This document shows, in pieces, positions 25,635 through 33,507 of a stretch of 64,000 nucleotides of DNA (the first letter of the stretch is position 1; every line of letters starts with the position of its first letter). The stretch comes from Minwuia sp048007105 (GTDB lineage Bacteria; Pseudomonadota; Alphaproteobacteria; Minwuiales; Minwuiaceae). Under the pieces are notes generated by a model that was not told the DNA's origin, did no database searches, and saw only the letters and a list, made by a program, of their open reading frames with translations. Both the position numbers and the translations under genes were made by a program. The stretch is taken from contig NZ_CP180352.1 of NCBI RefSeq assembly GCF_048007105.1, positions 1,488,001 through 1,552,000 of the forward strand, given 5' to 3'.

Positions 25635-26111
25635 TCAAGCACCGGGATAGCTGGTGAATACCTCGGTGCTGCCATCCTTGCGGATCAGATAGACATCGTA
25701 GGCGTCACGCTCATCTTCCGGTCCCATCCCCGGCGAGCCATAGGGCATTCCGGGGACTGACAGCCCGATTGCGTCCGGCTGCTCATCGAGTAGCCGAAGA
25801 ATGTCTCGGGCTGGCACATGGCCTTCAATCACGTATCCGCCAATTCGGCCCGTATGGCAGGACACCATCTCCTGCGGCACGCCACTATCGAGTTTGTAGC
25901 GCATCAGCATCCCCGGAATCATGTCTTCGCTTCGTGTCTCGAAACCGTTTTCCTCAAGATGCCTGATCCACAGCACGCAGCAGCCGCACCCTCTGGTCTT
26001 GAACACGTCGACCAGTAGTGGTTCCGCAAGTGCCTGCGGCACTGGCCCGGTCAGAAGCACCAGTGCTGCTGCAAGAATTGCTGCACGCCTGGACAACCAA
26101 TGAGCGTTCAT
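25635..26111 (-). CDS. DUF411 family metal-binding protein
   Basis: A 158-residue exported protein (signal peptide ending ALAEP). The DUF411 signature is present: VFKTRGCGCCVLWIRHLEENGF near residues 37-58, PQEMVSCHTGRIGGYVIEGHVPA near 85-107, and GMPYGSPGM near 125. DUF411 proteins commonly lie in copper resistance loci and are thought to bind copper through the CGCC and Met-rich sites. A GGAGGT ribosome site precedes ATG 26111. It is the first gene of the leftward copper operon. Confidence 0.9.
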   Translation of the reverse strand: MNAHWLSRRAAILAAALVLLTGPVPQALAEPLLVDVFKTRGCGCCVLWIRHLEENGFETRSEDMIPGMLMRYKLDSGVPQEMVSCHTGRIGGYVIEGHVPARDILRLLDEQPDAIGLSVPGMPYGSPGMGPEDERDAYDVYLIRKDGSTEVFTSYPGA

Positions 26112-26132
26112 GTCGTTTTACCTCCAGTTCCC

Positions 26133-26160
26133 GGTGGGCATTCAGTTCGGAGGGCCCACC
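26133..26160. terminator. Hairpin between the methyltransferase operon and the copper operon
   Basis: GGTGGGC and GCCCACC form a 7-bp stem with a 14-base loop between the stop at 26236 and the DUF411 start at 26111. Without a T-run it may be a weak terminator for the upstream operon or part of the copper promoter region. Confidence 0.35.
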
Positions 26161-26235
26161 ATGTTTGAATAATCGCGACACACGCGATCGGGTCGCTGGG
26201 ACCTCACCCCGAAGTCCGCAGCCTTGGCCCACAGC

Positions 26236-26790
26236 TCAGAAGAAGCGAGGGACAGCGGCTTTGTAATTCCGGTAGTCGTCTCCGTACTGTTGTTCCAACC
26301 AAGGCTCTTCCACGGCAGGTGCCAGTAGATACATCAATGCCCACAGGGACAGGAGTATCGACACCGAAGTGTCCATCACGAGTAGACCCCAACCGGCAAG
26401 CCCGATCCACGTAACGACGTATACGGGGTTGCGGCTTCGCGCGAACCAGCCGTCAGTTTTCAGGCCCTGCCTTTCGCCGAATGCGTTCCGCCAACCCATG
26501 CTGAATGTGATCGTGAAAGCCAGACCGAAGCCGATGACGAACAGTGCGCCCCCGACGGCATATCGCGCAATGGCCATTGGTCCTGACGTGAACTCGAAAA
26601 CAAGTATGCTCAAGACCGCCAACGGATAGACGAAACCGCGAAAAAGCAGCTTGAACAACCAGTGCTGCCACCTCCCGCGCGATGGAGGCGGGAAGAATTG
26701 TAACTCCTTCAGACACTTCGACATCGCCCCCAGCACAAGGATACTGACCACTGATATCAGCGAGATCGAGAACGCGGCGGTTTCAGCCAT
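26236..26790 (-). CDS. ICMT/PEMT-like membrane methyltransferase
   Basis: A 184-residue membrane protein from ATG 26790 with four to five helices. The C-terminal motif (SRNPVYVVTWIGLAGWG ... EEPWLEQQYGDDYRNYKAAVPRFF) matches the isoprenylcysteine carboxyl methyltransferase / phospholipid methyltransferase group. Bacterial members often lie in metal-resistance loci, with unknown substrates. The start overlaps the Sco gene's end by eight bases, so the two are coupled. It is the last gene of the operon behind the MerR-type promoter at 29110-29140. Confidence 0.85.
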   Translation of the reverse strand: MAETAAFSISLISVVSILVLGAMSKCLKELQFFPPPSRGRWQHWLFKLLFRGFVYPLAVLSILVFEFTSGPMAIARYAVGGALFVIGFGLAFTITFSMGWRNAFGERQGLKTDGWFARSRNPVYVVTWIGLAGWGLLVMDTSVSILLSLWALMYLLAPAVEEPWLEQQYGDDYRNYKAAVPRFF

Positions 26791-27403
26791 CCTGCCCCTC
26801 GAACAACCCGATTGCGCGGCGGATCTTTGGAACCGCGAAATCCCTCGGCTCATGGATATCAATCGTGCTGACAAAATCACCGTCCGGGCCGAAGAGGAAA
26901 ACACTCGCCGTGTGGTTCAGCACATAGCCATCCGAGCCTGATGGCACCTTCTCGAAGAATACCCGGAAGCTGTCAGCCATCTGGCGAATCTGCGTCGACG
27001 ACCCGCTCCATCCACGAATCACGGGATGGAAGTTGGAGACATACTCGGCCAAGACTGCCGGCGTATCGCGTTCGGGATCCACCGTGACAAAGACGACATT
27101 TAGCCGTTCAGCAGCCTTGTCGATCTTATCAAGCCATCCGGCAATGTCGATCAATGTAGAGGGGCAAACATCAGGGCAGTAAGTGAACCCGAAAAACACA
27201 AGTGATGCCTTGCCCAGCATCGTGTTAGGGCCGACGTCATTTCCTTGGTGATCGACAAGACTGAAATCCATCGATGAGAGGGGCATCGGCCGTTTGCCCA
27301 CCGATCTCTCTGCGCCGGGCCCATCGACCTGCCACCAGCCGAGAAAAAGCGCCACGCCGAACATGGCAACGAGGCCGCGCCCGAATAGCACAACAGCGCG
27401 CAC
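26783..27403 (-). CDS. SCO1/SenC family copper protein
   Basis: A 206-residue membrane-anchored thioredoxin-fold protein with an N-terminal anchor helix (LFGRGLVAMFGVALFLGWW). Copper ligands of the family are present: YCPDVCP (Cys76, Cys80) and VLNHTASV (His164), with the DPERDTP motif near 109. Sco proteins deliver copper or reduce cysteines for cytochrome oxidase CuA assembly. Here the neighbours are PCuAC, DsbA and DsbB, so it may act in periplasmic copper handling. It follows PCuAC by six bases. Confidence 0.93.
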   Translation of the reverse strand: MRAVVLFGRGLVAMFGVALFLGWWQVDGPGAERSVGKRPMPLSSMDFSLVDHQGNDVGPNTMLGKASLVFFGFTYCPDVCPSTLIDIAGWLDKIDKAAERLNVVFVTVDPERDTPAVLAEYVSNFHPVIRGWSGSSTQIRQMADSFRVFFEKVPSGSDGYVLNHTASVFLFGPDGDFVSTIDIHEPRDFAVPKIRRAIGLFEGQDG

Positions 27404-27408
27404 AGGCG

Positions 27409-27903
27409 TCAGCGTTCCGGCCCGCGCGACGTGAAACCGAGGATCGGCACCTCAACCTCAACAACGCCTTCGTCAAGAACAAGAGTCAGGGAAAAGCTTT
27501 CGCCCCTCTTCATCGAGCGTTGAAGCCCCATCAGCATTACATGCAGCCCACCTGGCTCCAGCGCAACGGAACTTCCAGCCGGAACCTCCAGTTCCTCCAC
27601 CCGCGACATTGAACTCACACCACGTTCGTTGGTCGATGTCTGGTGTATCTCTGCGCGTGCTGCCAGGTCCGTCGTGACCGCGCTTAGTTTCCGGCTTTCG
27701 TTTCCTTCGTTCCGGATCGTCATGTACACGACGCCCGGCCTGCTCGTTCCAATCGAGGCCCTGGACCAGGCCTCATCGACGATCACCTCATCCGAACCGG
27801 CATACGCAGGCGCAAACGCCAATGCAGCCAGTAGCAACAGCGAGACACGCAGGGTCTGCCTCAACGTGAATCTGACCTCAACCACCAGACCACCCTCATT
27901 CAA
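27409..27903 (-). CDS. Periplasmic copper chaperone PCu(A)C
   Basis: About 164 residues with a signal peptide ending ALAFAPAYA. The family's copper site H(M)x10Mx21HxM is recognisable as AEIHQTSTNERGVSSM and GLHVMLMGL, within a cupredoxin-like fold. The start used is TTG 27903, which overlaps the dsbA stop as TTGA; an in-frame GTG a few codons later (VVEVRF) is also possible. PCuAC hands Cu(I) to Sco or the CuA site, and the Sco gene follows directly. Confidence 0.88.
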   Translation of the reverse strand: MNEGGLVVEVRFTLRQTLRVSLLLLAALAFAPAYAGSDEVIVDEAWSRASIGTSRPGVVYMTIRNEGNESRKLSAVTTDLAARAEIHQTSTNERGVSSMSRVEELEVPAGSSVALEPGGLHVMLMGLQRSMKRGESFSLTLVLDEGVVEVEVPILGFTSRGPER

Positions 27904-28556
27904 TTCAACAGAGCGACTTCGGACGCGACCAGTTGCCTGAGTTCGGCTTCACCAAATCTTTCGAGCGGCTTTCCATTGACGAAGAACGTCGGCGTTTTCT
28001 GGACACCAACCGTATTCACGTCCGCAAGATCCTGCTCCAGAACGCTGCCCGTTTCGGCAGACTGCATCTGAGCCTGTGCGGCCTTGTGGTCCAGCCCAGC
28101 TGACACAGCCATCTTGTAGAGAACATCGGGCCTCATCTTCCCATGGGCCGCCCATTGCGGTTGCCCCCAGAGGATGTATTCCAGGATGCGTTCGAACATG
28201 CCCTGGGCGCGCGCGGCTTCAAGAATACGGACCGCAATCTCGGACGTCTCGCCGTGGAACGGGGTGTAGCGAATGACGACCCGCACTGCATCTCCATGCT
28301 GCTTCATTATGTCTTTCACAATGGGGTGGAAGGCGCGGCAGGCCTCGCAAGCAGGATCGAAAAACTCGACGATTGTCACAGGCGCGTCCGCCGGCCCGAG
28401 GATCGGCGAATGCGGACGTATCAACGCCTCGACAAGCCTTGGATCAGTGGCCGGCTGCTCGGCCACTTCGGGCTTGCGGGTGGCATACCAGGCGGCACCT
28501 GCGAAACCGGCTGCGCCGACAGCAAGTGCAGAAAGAATCAGGGCACGGCGGTTCAT
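27900..28556 (-). CDS. DsbA-family thiol:disulfide oxidoreductase
   Basis: A 218-residue protein with a membrane anchor or signal (ILSALAVGAAGFAGAAWYA). The active site is FFDPACEACRAFHP (Cys70, Cys73) in a thioredoxin fold, and a cis-Pro segment VQKTPTFFVNGKPL lies near the C-terminus. It belongs to the DsbA/BdbD group, which forms or reshuffles disulfides in exported proteins. The DsbB gene upstream overlaps by four bases (ATGA), so the two form a pair. In a metal locus it may keep Sco or PCuAC cysteines in the correct state. Confidence 0.9.
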   Translation of the reverse strand: MNRRALILSALAVGAAGFAGAAWYATRKPEVAEQPATDPRLVEALIRPHSPILGPADAPVTIVEFFDPACEACRAFHPIVKDIMKQHGDAVRVVIRYTPFHGETSEIAVRILEAARAQGMFERILEYILWGQPQWAAHGKMRPDVLYKMAVSAGLDHKAAQAQMQSAETGSVLEQDLADVNTVGVQKTPTFFVNGKPLERFGEAELRQLVASEVALLN

Positions 28557-29047
28557 TCTGCGTTCTCCTTCAGGGACAGGGCGGACAACAGGGCGATTGA
28601 CGCAAATGCGCCAAGCGCCAAAAGCGGGATGGGCAAACCCAGAATGACTTGATTGTCGTCCGTGCAGGACGGACCGGTCGCAGAGCAGGGCTTTATGTCC
28701 TCCGGGATAACACCGGCATACAGAGCGAGATGCCACAGGGCGAGCAAACCGCCGCCGATCGCCAGCGCCATGGCGTAGCGCCCGATCCGCCTATCGCGCC
28801 ACCACAGACCAAGCCCCAGAATGATGGCCAGGGGGAACATGAAGGCCCGCTGAAACCAGCAAAGGTTGCATGGTGTCTGCCCCAGAATTTCTCCAATGAA
28901 CAACACGGACAATGAGCCGACCAGAGCGACAAGCCACGCAAGTGTGAGTGCCGCATCTGGAGATATCTTGAGCACGAGGGTCAGGGCCTTCTCTTCAAAC
29001 CAGATAGGACTTTCCGAACGGCGCGCCATGTGATCTCGAAGTCTCAC
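28553..29047 (-). CDS. DsbB-family quinone-linked disulfide oxidase
   Basis: A 164-residue protein with four membrane helices. The N-terminal loop has CNLCWFQR, and a second periplasmic loop holds a cysteine pair (KPCSATGPSC), the two sites DsbB uses to pass electrons from DsbA to quinone. The start is uncertain: GTG 29047 or ATG 29029. It is the first gene after the MerR-type promoter at 29110-29140 and is coupled to dsbA. Confidence 0.9.
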   Translation of the reverse strand: MRLRDHMARRSESPIWFEEKALTLVLKISPDAALTLAWLVALVGSLSVLFIGEILGQTPCNLCWFQRAFMFPLAIILGLGLWWRDRRIGRYAMALAIGGGLLALWHLALYAGVIPEDIKPCSATGPSCTDDNQVILGLPIPLLALGAFASIALLSALSLKENAE

Positions 29048-29109
29048 TGTCCTTCAGAACCACCGAAAATCACATCGCGAGCCGCTTGGTATCAGTCCAA
29101 ACCGGGGGA

Positions 29110-29140
29110 TGCATAAAGGCTCTAGCTACTAGAGGGTCAA
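29110..29140 (-). promoter_or_regulatory. MerR-type promoter/operator driving dsbB-dsbA-PCuAC-sco-methyltransferase
   Basis: On the minus strand a -35 box TTGACC (29135-29140) and a -10 box TATGCA (29110-29115) are separated by 19 bp, the long spacer typical of MerR-activated promoters. The spacer holds the dyad CTCTAG-TAG-CTAGAG. The dyad is nearly repeated at 29727 and 33373. It resembles PbrR/CadR-type operators as I remember them. Confidence 0.8.
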
Positions 29141-29206
29141 GCAGGAAATCGATACTCATGGCTTCCGCGACAATGCTAGAGTGATTGTAGGTTTTGGAGA
29201 TCGTCA

Positions 29207-29635
29207 ATGCATACAATCGGTAAACTCGCGAAAAGGACCGGAACGAAAGTTCAGACCATTCGCTACTATGAGCAGATTGAACTCATGCCTGAACCCGGTC
29301 GCACGGAAGGCGGTCAGCGGCGCTATGGCGACGCGGAACTCGATCGCCTCTCTTTCATTCGGCACGCAAGGCAACTGGGATTCTCGCTTGAAGCAATTCG
29401 GGAGCTCCTGGACCTCAGCGACAATCCCGACAGACCGTGTGATGAAGCAGATGTTATTGCACGCCGCCAACTGAAACAGGTCGAACAAAGGCTTTCGCGA
29501 CTGAATGCGTTGCGAACTGAACTCAAGCGCATGGTGCGTGAATGCGGCGGTGGCCGCGCGAGCAACTGCAGGGTACTGGAAGTGCTTCGCGACCACTCCG
29601 AATGCCTGACCGATCATCAGGACGGGGAAGGCTGA
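29207..29635 (+). CDS. MerR-family metal regulator of the divalent-ion (CadR/PbrR/ZntR) class
   Basis: A 142-residue protein with the N-terminal winged helix (IGKLAKRTGTKVQTIRYYEQIELMPEP) and the coiled-coil dimer helix. Metal-site cysteines are at 78 (DRPCDE), 113 (RECGGG) and 121 (SNCRVL), with another at 133. A cysteine near position 78 marks sensors of divalent metals such as Cd, Pb or Zn; Cu(I) sensors (CueR) have Ser there. It is divergent from the dsbB operon, and its gene is flanked by three matching operators, so it probably controls them all. Confidence 0.88.
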   Translation: MHTIGKLAKRTGTKVQTIRYYEQIELMPEPGRTEGGQRRYGDAELDRLSFIRHARQLGFSLEAIRELLDLSDNPDRPCDEADVIARRQLKQVEQRLSRLNALRTELKRMVRECGGGRASNCRVLEVLRDHSECLTDHQDGEG

Positions 29636-29720
29636 CCATCGTTCCTGACCGATGTTCCGCCAGCTGAGCATCCCGTCCCTTCCCAACCTCAACTCAAATT
29701 CGCCGCTGAAATTTTTTCCC

Positions 29721-29751
29721 TTGAACCTATAGTCACTAGAGCAATTAGGTT
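29721..29751 (+). promoter_or_regulatory. MerR-type promoter/operator driving the methyltransferase-cation transporter pair
   Basis: On the plus strand -35 TTGAAC (29721-29726) and -10 TAGGTT (29746-29751) are separated by 19 bp with the dyad CTATAG-TCA-CTAGAG. It sits 30 bases before ATG 29781. The right half-site is identical to that at 29110-29140. Confidence 0.75.
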
Positions 29752-29780
29752 GGTTCCATCATGTCAAATGGAGCTGTCCG

Positions 29781-30227
29781 ATGAAAATCCCTCCGATCGT
29801 TCAGATCCTCGCCGCCGGAACCTTGGCCTGGGGCGCGAGCCAATACGTGCCCGCCTGGAAGTTCGGCGGGGCACCGGTGCTCATCCTGTCCGTAGTCTTC
29901 GCGCTTGCAGGGGCAGGATTTCTGACCGTCGCGCTGAACATCTTTAGTAACCATGACACGACCTTCGATCCGCTTGACCCATCCAGAGCGCAGAACCTGG
30001 TCGTCACCGGAGTGTATCGGTTTACCCGCAACCCGATGTATCTCGGTATGGTCCTCCTGCTTCTGGCTTGGTGCCTCTATCTCGGAGACGTTGTTGCGTT
30101 CTTATCGATCCCGATCTTTGTCCTGGCGATGAATGAACTGCAGATAAGGGCCGAAGAGACTGCCCTTCTGAACAATTTTGGCGAAGAATACGCGCAGTAC
30201 AGAATGCGCGTCCGCCGCTGGATCTGA
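29781..30227 (+). CDS. Second ICMT-like membrane methyltransferase
   Basis: A 148-residue membrane protein with about four helices. The motif VTGVYRFTRNPMYLGMVLLLLAW and the C-terminal EETALLNNFGEEYAQYRMRVRRWI define the isoprenylcysteine carboxyl methyltransferase-like group. It differs clearly from the protein at 26236-26790, so it is a paralogue and not a repeat copy. It starts the short rightward operon from the MerR-type promoter at 29721-29751. Substrate unknown. Confidence 0.85.
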   Translation: MKIPPIVQILAAGTLAWGASQYVPAWKFGGAPVLILSVVFALAGAGFLTVALNIFSNHDTTFDPLDPSRAQNLVVTGVYRFTRNPMYLGMVLLLLAWCLYLGDVVAFLSIPIFVLAMNELQIRAEETALLNNFGEEYAQYRMRVRRWI

Positions 30228-30242
30228 TACTGGAGAACCGCA

Positions 30243-30884
30243 ATGGCCAACTGCTGTGGAAGCGACGCGAAGTTCGATGGCGTCTCGGACGACTACAAAC
30301 GCAGGCTTTGGATTGTTATCGCCATCAATGCGGTGATGTTCGCGGTCGAGATGATCGCAGGGCAATACGCTCAATCGCAGGCGCTGCAAGCCGATGCGCT
30401 CGATTTCCTGGGCGACACCCTGACCTATGCCATATCTCTTGCCGTTATCGGCGCCTCGATCCGTATTCGCACCAATGCCGCATTGGCAAAGGGCATCAGC
30501 CTGTTGCTGATGGGCGGATGGGTGTTTGGTTCAACCGTCTATCGCGTGTTCTACACAGGAGTGCCGGAGGCTGGCGTGATGGGCGTTATCGGATTGATGG
30601 CCCTTATGGCCAACCTCGCCAGCGTCCTTATCCTCATGGCTTACAAGGACGGCGATTCTAATGTCCGGTCTGTTTGGCTTTGCTCCAGGAACGACGCAAT
30701 CGGCAATATCGCAGTCATGGTCGCTGCGCTGGGCGTCTGGGGCACAACCACAGGCTGGCCAGACCTGATCGTCGCGGCCATCATGGCCGGTCTGTTTCTG
30801 TCATCCTCAATACAGATCATCCGACAGGCGCTTCATGAACGCCGCGAAGAAGCGGTTCACTCCACGTCCGAAGAATCAGCCTGA
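30243..30884 (+). CDS. Cation diffusion facilitator-like transporter
   Basis: A 213-residue membrane protein. It begins MANCCGSD, with Cys that may bind metal, then DDYKRRLWIVIAINAVMFAVEMIAG and LQADALDFLGDTLTYA, which resembles the CDF signature in which two Asp/His residues form the transport site. Five to six helices follow. The usual C-terminal cytoplasmic domain is absent, as in short cation-transporter proteins found near Pb/Cd/Zn loci. It lies 15 bases after the methyltransferase gene. Confidence 0.8.
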   Translation: MANCCGSDAKFDGVSDDYKRRLWIVIAINAVMFAVEMIAGQYAQSQALQADALDFLGDTLTYAISLAVIGASIRIRTNAALAKGISLLLMGGWVFGSTVYRVFYTGVPEAGVMGVIGLMALMANLASVLILMAYKDGDSNVRSVWLCSRNDAIGNIAVMVAALGVWGTTTGWPDLIVAAIMAGLFLSSSIQIIRQALHERREEAVHSTSEESA

Positions 30885-30918
30885 GCGCAACGGCTGTCTT
30901 ATTTGGCTTGAGAGCTTT

Positions 30919-31428
30919 TCACGACGCACTTTCCGGGTTGCGTTTGTTCGCGCGTCCTTGTCCGCCAAAAATGATCAAGGCACAGCCGAGGAAGATGGCG
31001 CTGTCCGCCAGATTGAAGATCGGCCAGGCAAAACCCTCATAGTGGAGTAAGATGAAATCAGTCACCGCACCCTGCCGGAAACGGTCGATAACGTTTCCGA
31101 GGGATCCACTAACGATCAGCGCTGTTCCAACAGGAGGGAAAAGCGGATTCCGCCCGAATGCGAGAGCTCCGATACCCAACGTCACTACAAGAAGGATAGC
31201 AGCCACAACGATCTGCTGATGCCCGAAGGTATCCGCGAAAAGCCCGAAGCTGACACCCGTATTGAAACTCAGCACAAACGAGAGAAAGGGTAAAATCTCA
31301 ACTTCCACAGCGTCGCTGGCGATGAAAACAATAGCTGCCAGTTTCGACGCCTGATCCAGAACAACCGTAAGCAAGGCCCAAGCCGCCATTCTCTTCGCTT
31401 TCAGCGATTTTGTCATCTCGGCAATCAT
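30919..31428 (-). CDS. lspA: Lipoprotein signal peptidase LspA homologue
   Basis: A 169-residue membrane aspartic peptidase with four helices. The catalytic motifs are GNVIDRFRQGAVTDF (Asp124) and FNLADSAI (Asp142), which correspond to the known pair of LspA. An extra copy of lspA in a metal locus is known from lead-resistance operons (pbrBC type). It lies at the end of the leftward TRAP transporter operon, ten bases after the large-permease gene, behind the MerR-type promoter at 33363-33393. Confidence 0.92.
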   Translation of the reverse strand: MIAEMTKSLKAKRMAAWALLTVVLDQASKLAAIVFIASDAVEVEILPFLSFVLSFNTGVSFGLFADTFGHQQIVVAAILLVVTLGIGALAFGRNPLFPPVGTALIVSGSLGNVIDRFRQGAVTDFILLHYEGFAWPIFNLADSAIFLGCALIIFGGQGRANKRNPESAS

Positions 31429-31438
31429 CGAGAGAACC

Positions 31439-32797
31439 TCAATTTAGCAAGGTCGTAGGTAGCCAGATAGCTATTTGCGGCAAGAGCAACACGAGCGTTA
31501 TGACCAAAAGCTGCAACAGGACTATCGGCACAACTCCCCGGTAGATTTGAGTTATCTTGATCTGCGGAGGTGCCGCACCCTTGAGAAAGAACAACGAAAA
31601 ACCGAAGGGCGGCGTCAGAAAAGAGGTTTGCAGAACCAAAGCAATCAGTGCAGCGATCCAGACCTTTGCCAGCGGTGCGGAACCGACATAGGCCGCAAAA
31701 TCGAGATCCCTGATAACCGGATACAGGATCGGCAAAGACACCAGGATGATCTCGATCCAATCGATGAAGAACCCAAGAACAAACAAAATCAGCAAAATGA
31801 TCAACAGCGTCTCGAAGTCGGAAAGCGCCAGACCCTCAAACAAGCCCTCAGCAACATCGTCGCCGCCGTAGAAACGAAAAACCAATGAAAAGATGCTCGC
31901 ACCCAGGACGACAAAAAACACCATCGCTGTGAGGATCATGGTGCGATGAAGCGCTTTTTTCAGCAACGAGATGTCAAGACCACGGTAGACAAACATCATA
32001 CCGGCGGCCCCGAAGGCACCAACCGCGGCGGCCTCCGAAGGCGCGACAATCCCGGAAATAATTGCGGCGAGAACCATGGCTATCAAGCCGACAGGCAGCA
32101 AGAAGCCCCGCAAGATATATCTTGCGAGGGACATACTGGGTTTACCGTCTGAAATATCCGAAGGCGCACGCGGTTTCAGCAAATCCGAGACAACAAAATA
32201 GGTTGCGAAGACCAGCGCAAGCAGAAGAACCGGAACAACCGGCGCGAGGAAGACCGACGCGATTGTTGCTTCCACGGCATCGGCAAGGAAAAATAGCATG
32301 ATTGCTGGTGGAGCAATCACCCCAAGCGTCCCAGCCGCCGCGATTGCACCAGTAGCCACCTCTGGTCGGTAGCGTTGTTCGAGCATCGTGGGCAGGGCGG
32401 CCAGCGTGAGTGTTGCAACTGATGCACCGACCACGCCTGCCATCGGCGCGAGCAGGAGTCCGATGATTATCACCGAGATACACATGTTTCCGGGGATTTT
32501 TGAGATCAGTCTCTGCAAGCACAACAGCAGTTCTCGTGCTGCGCCACTTATCTCAAGGGCAACTCCCATGAAAAGAAGCAACGGCACCGCCGGATAAACA
32601 AGATTCTCACCGATCGCGCTGTAGACACGATAGGGAATCAGGAAGAATGAGTTGAGCGGAAATTCGCCGATCGCCAAACCAACAAGTGCGAATCCTATCC
32701 CAACGCCGGCCAACACCCCGCCAACAGGAAAGCCGCTGAACAACAACAACGCCAATGCCACGAGCATCAGAATCGGGAGATAATCCACGAAGATCAC
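31439..32797 (-). CDS. TRAP transporter large permease (DctM-like)
   Basis: A 452-residue protein from GTG 32797, which overlaps the small-permease stop as GTGA and has a GAGGAG ribosome site. About 12 membrane helices. Family features include the first-helix LLLFSGFPVGGVLAGVGIGF, a GAARELLLCLQRLI segment, and SFLTPPFGFSLFFLKG near the end. TRAP permeases import organic acids with sodium. No periplasmic binding protein (DctP) gene is present beside it. Confidence 0.9.
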   Translation of the reverse strand: MIFVDYLPILMLVALALLLFSGFPVGGVLAGVGIGFALVGLAIGEFPLNSFFLIPYRVYSAIGENLVYPAVPLLLFMGVALEISGAARELLLCLQRLISKIPGNMCISVIIIGLLLAPMAGVVGASVATLTLAALPTMLEQRYRPEVATGAIAAAGTLGVIAPPAIMLFFLADAVEATIASVFLAPVVPVLLLALVFATYFVVSDLLKPRAPSDISDGKPSMSLARYILRGFLLPVGLIAMVLAAIISGIVAPSEAAAVGAFGAAGMMFVYRGLDISLLKKALHRTMILTAMVFFVVLGASIFSLVFRFYGGDDVAEGLFEGLALSDFETLLIILLILFVLGFFIDWIEIILVSLPILYPVIRDLDFAAYVGSAPLAKVWIAALIALVLQTSFLTPPFGFSLFFLKGAAPPQIKITQIYRGVVPIVLLQLLVITLVLLLPQIAIWLPTTLLN

Positions 32798-33300
32798 GAA
32801 GAATCTCCTCGGTCTCGCTGACCGGTTCGCCAGAGTCGACAGCAAGCTGCAAACAGAAGAAGAAGTGCTCCAATAGGCAGAGCAGCCTTGATCACCCATC
32901 GGTAAGATAGTCCCAGCGCAGCCCGGGAACCTTCGTCCTGCAAATAGGAAATCCAGGCCATTCGACCACCGAACCAGATGATGATAAGCGACAGTGGGAT
33001 AAGGAGTACGATGAGAAGAGTGCGCTCCGTCGCCTCACACCAGACTGGCGAAAGCTTCTGCCGCAATACATCAACACGCACGTGCTGATCATTCAGATAC
33101 GTAAGCCCGATCCCGAACATCACCGCCGCAAAGAAGAAGTGCCAAGTCAACTCCTGCAGCGGCGTCGATCCGAGTTGCAGGAAACGCCGTGTCGCGATGT
33201 CGAATATCGATGTGAGCGCCAGGCCGGGTAGAAATACGTACGCAGCCAAGTTGCCCCCAAACTCCACAAGGCGCCGGGCGATCGAGTTCGATGCAGACAC
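32794..33300 (-). CDS. TRAP transporter small permease (DctQ-like)
   Basis: A 168-residue protein with four membrane helices. The pattern LQELTWHFFFAAVMFGIGLTYLNDQHVRVDVL is characteristic of DctQ. It overlaps the large-permease start by four bases. It is the first gene of the leftward operon from the MerR-type promoter at 33363-33393. The substrate cannot be inferred. Confidence 0.88.
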   Translation of the reverse strand: MSASNSIARRLVEFGGNLAAYVFLPGLALTSIFDIATRRFLQLGSTPLQELTWHFFFAAVMFGIGLTYLNDQHVRVDVLRQKLSPVWCEATERTLLIVLLIPLSLIIIWFGGRMAWISYLQDEGSRAALGLSYRWVIKAALPIGALLLLFAACCRLWRTGQRDRGDSS

Positions 33301-33362
33301 GCGATATCCTCCCCAGTCTCAGCGCGTATCAATACTGTTGACGCTGATGGCTTCAGGACATG

Positions 33363-33393
33363 ACTATGAAGGCTCTAGCTACTTTAGGTTCAA
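33363..33393 (-). promoter_or_regulatory. MerR-type promoter/operator driving the TRAP-lspA operon
   Basis: On the minus strand -35 TTGAAC (33388-33393) and -10 CATAGT (33363-33368) are 19 bp apart with CTAAAG-TAG-CTAGAG between. The 15 bases from AGTAGCTAGAGCCTT are identical to those at 29116-29130. It lies about 63 bases before the DctQ start. Confidence 0.75.
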
Positions 33394-33507
33394 GATAAAA
33401 TTCGACCTTCGTCAGAGGTCATGCGGTTTCGGCAGTCAGGATCGAGTGAACCCAAATCATCTCGCTCCCGTACAGGTCGAGAAACAGCTGAGCTGACTGG
33501 TGGTTTT

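Noticed and set aside
26783..27403. Sco gene as the senC partner of regB/regA
   Set aside because: It lies in the island 29 kb away within a metal operon, not in the regB-regA locus.
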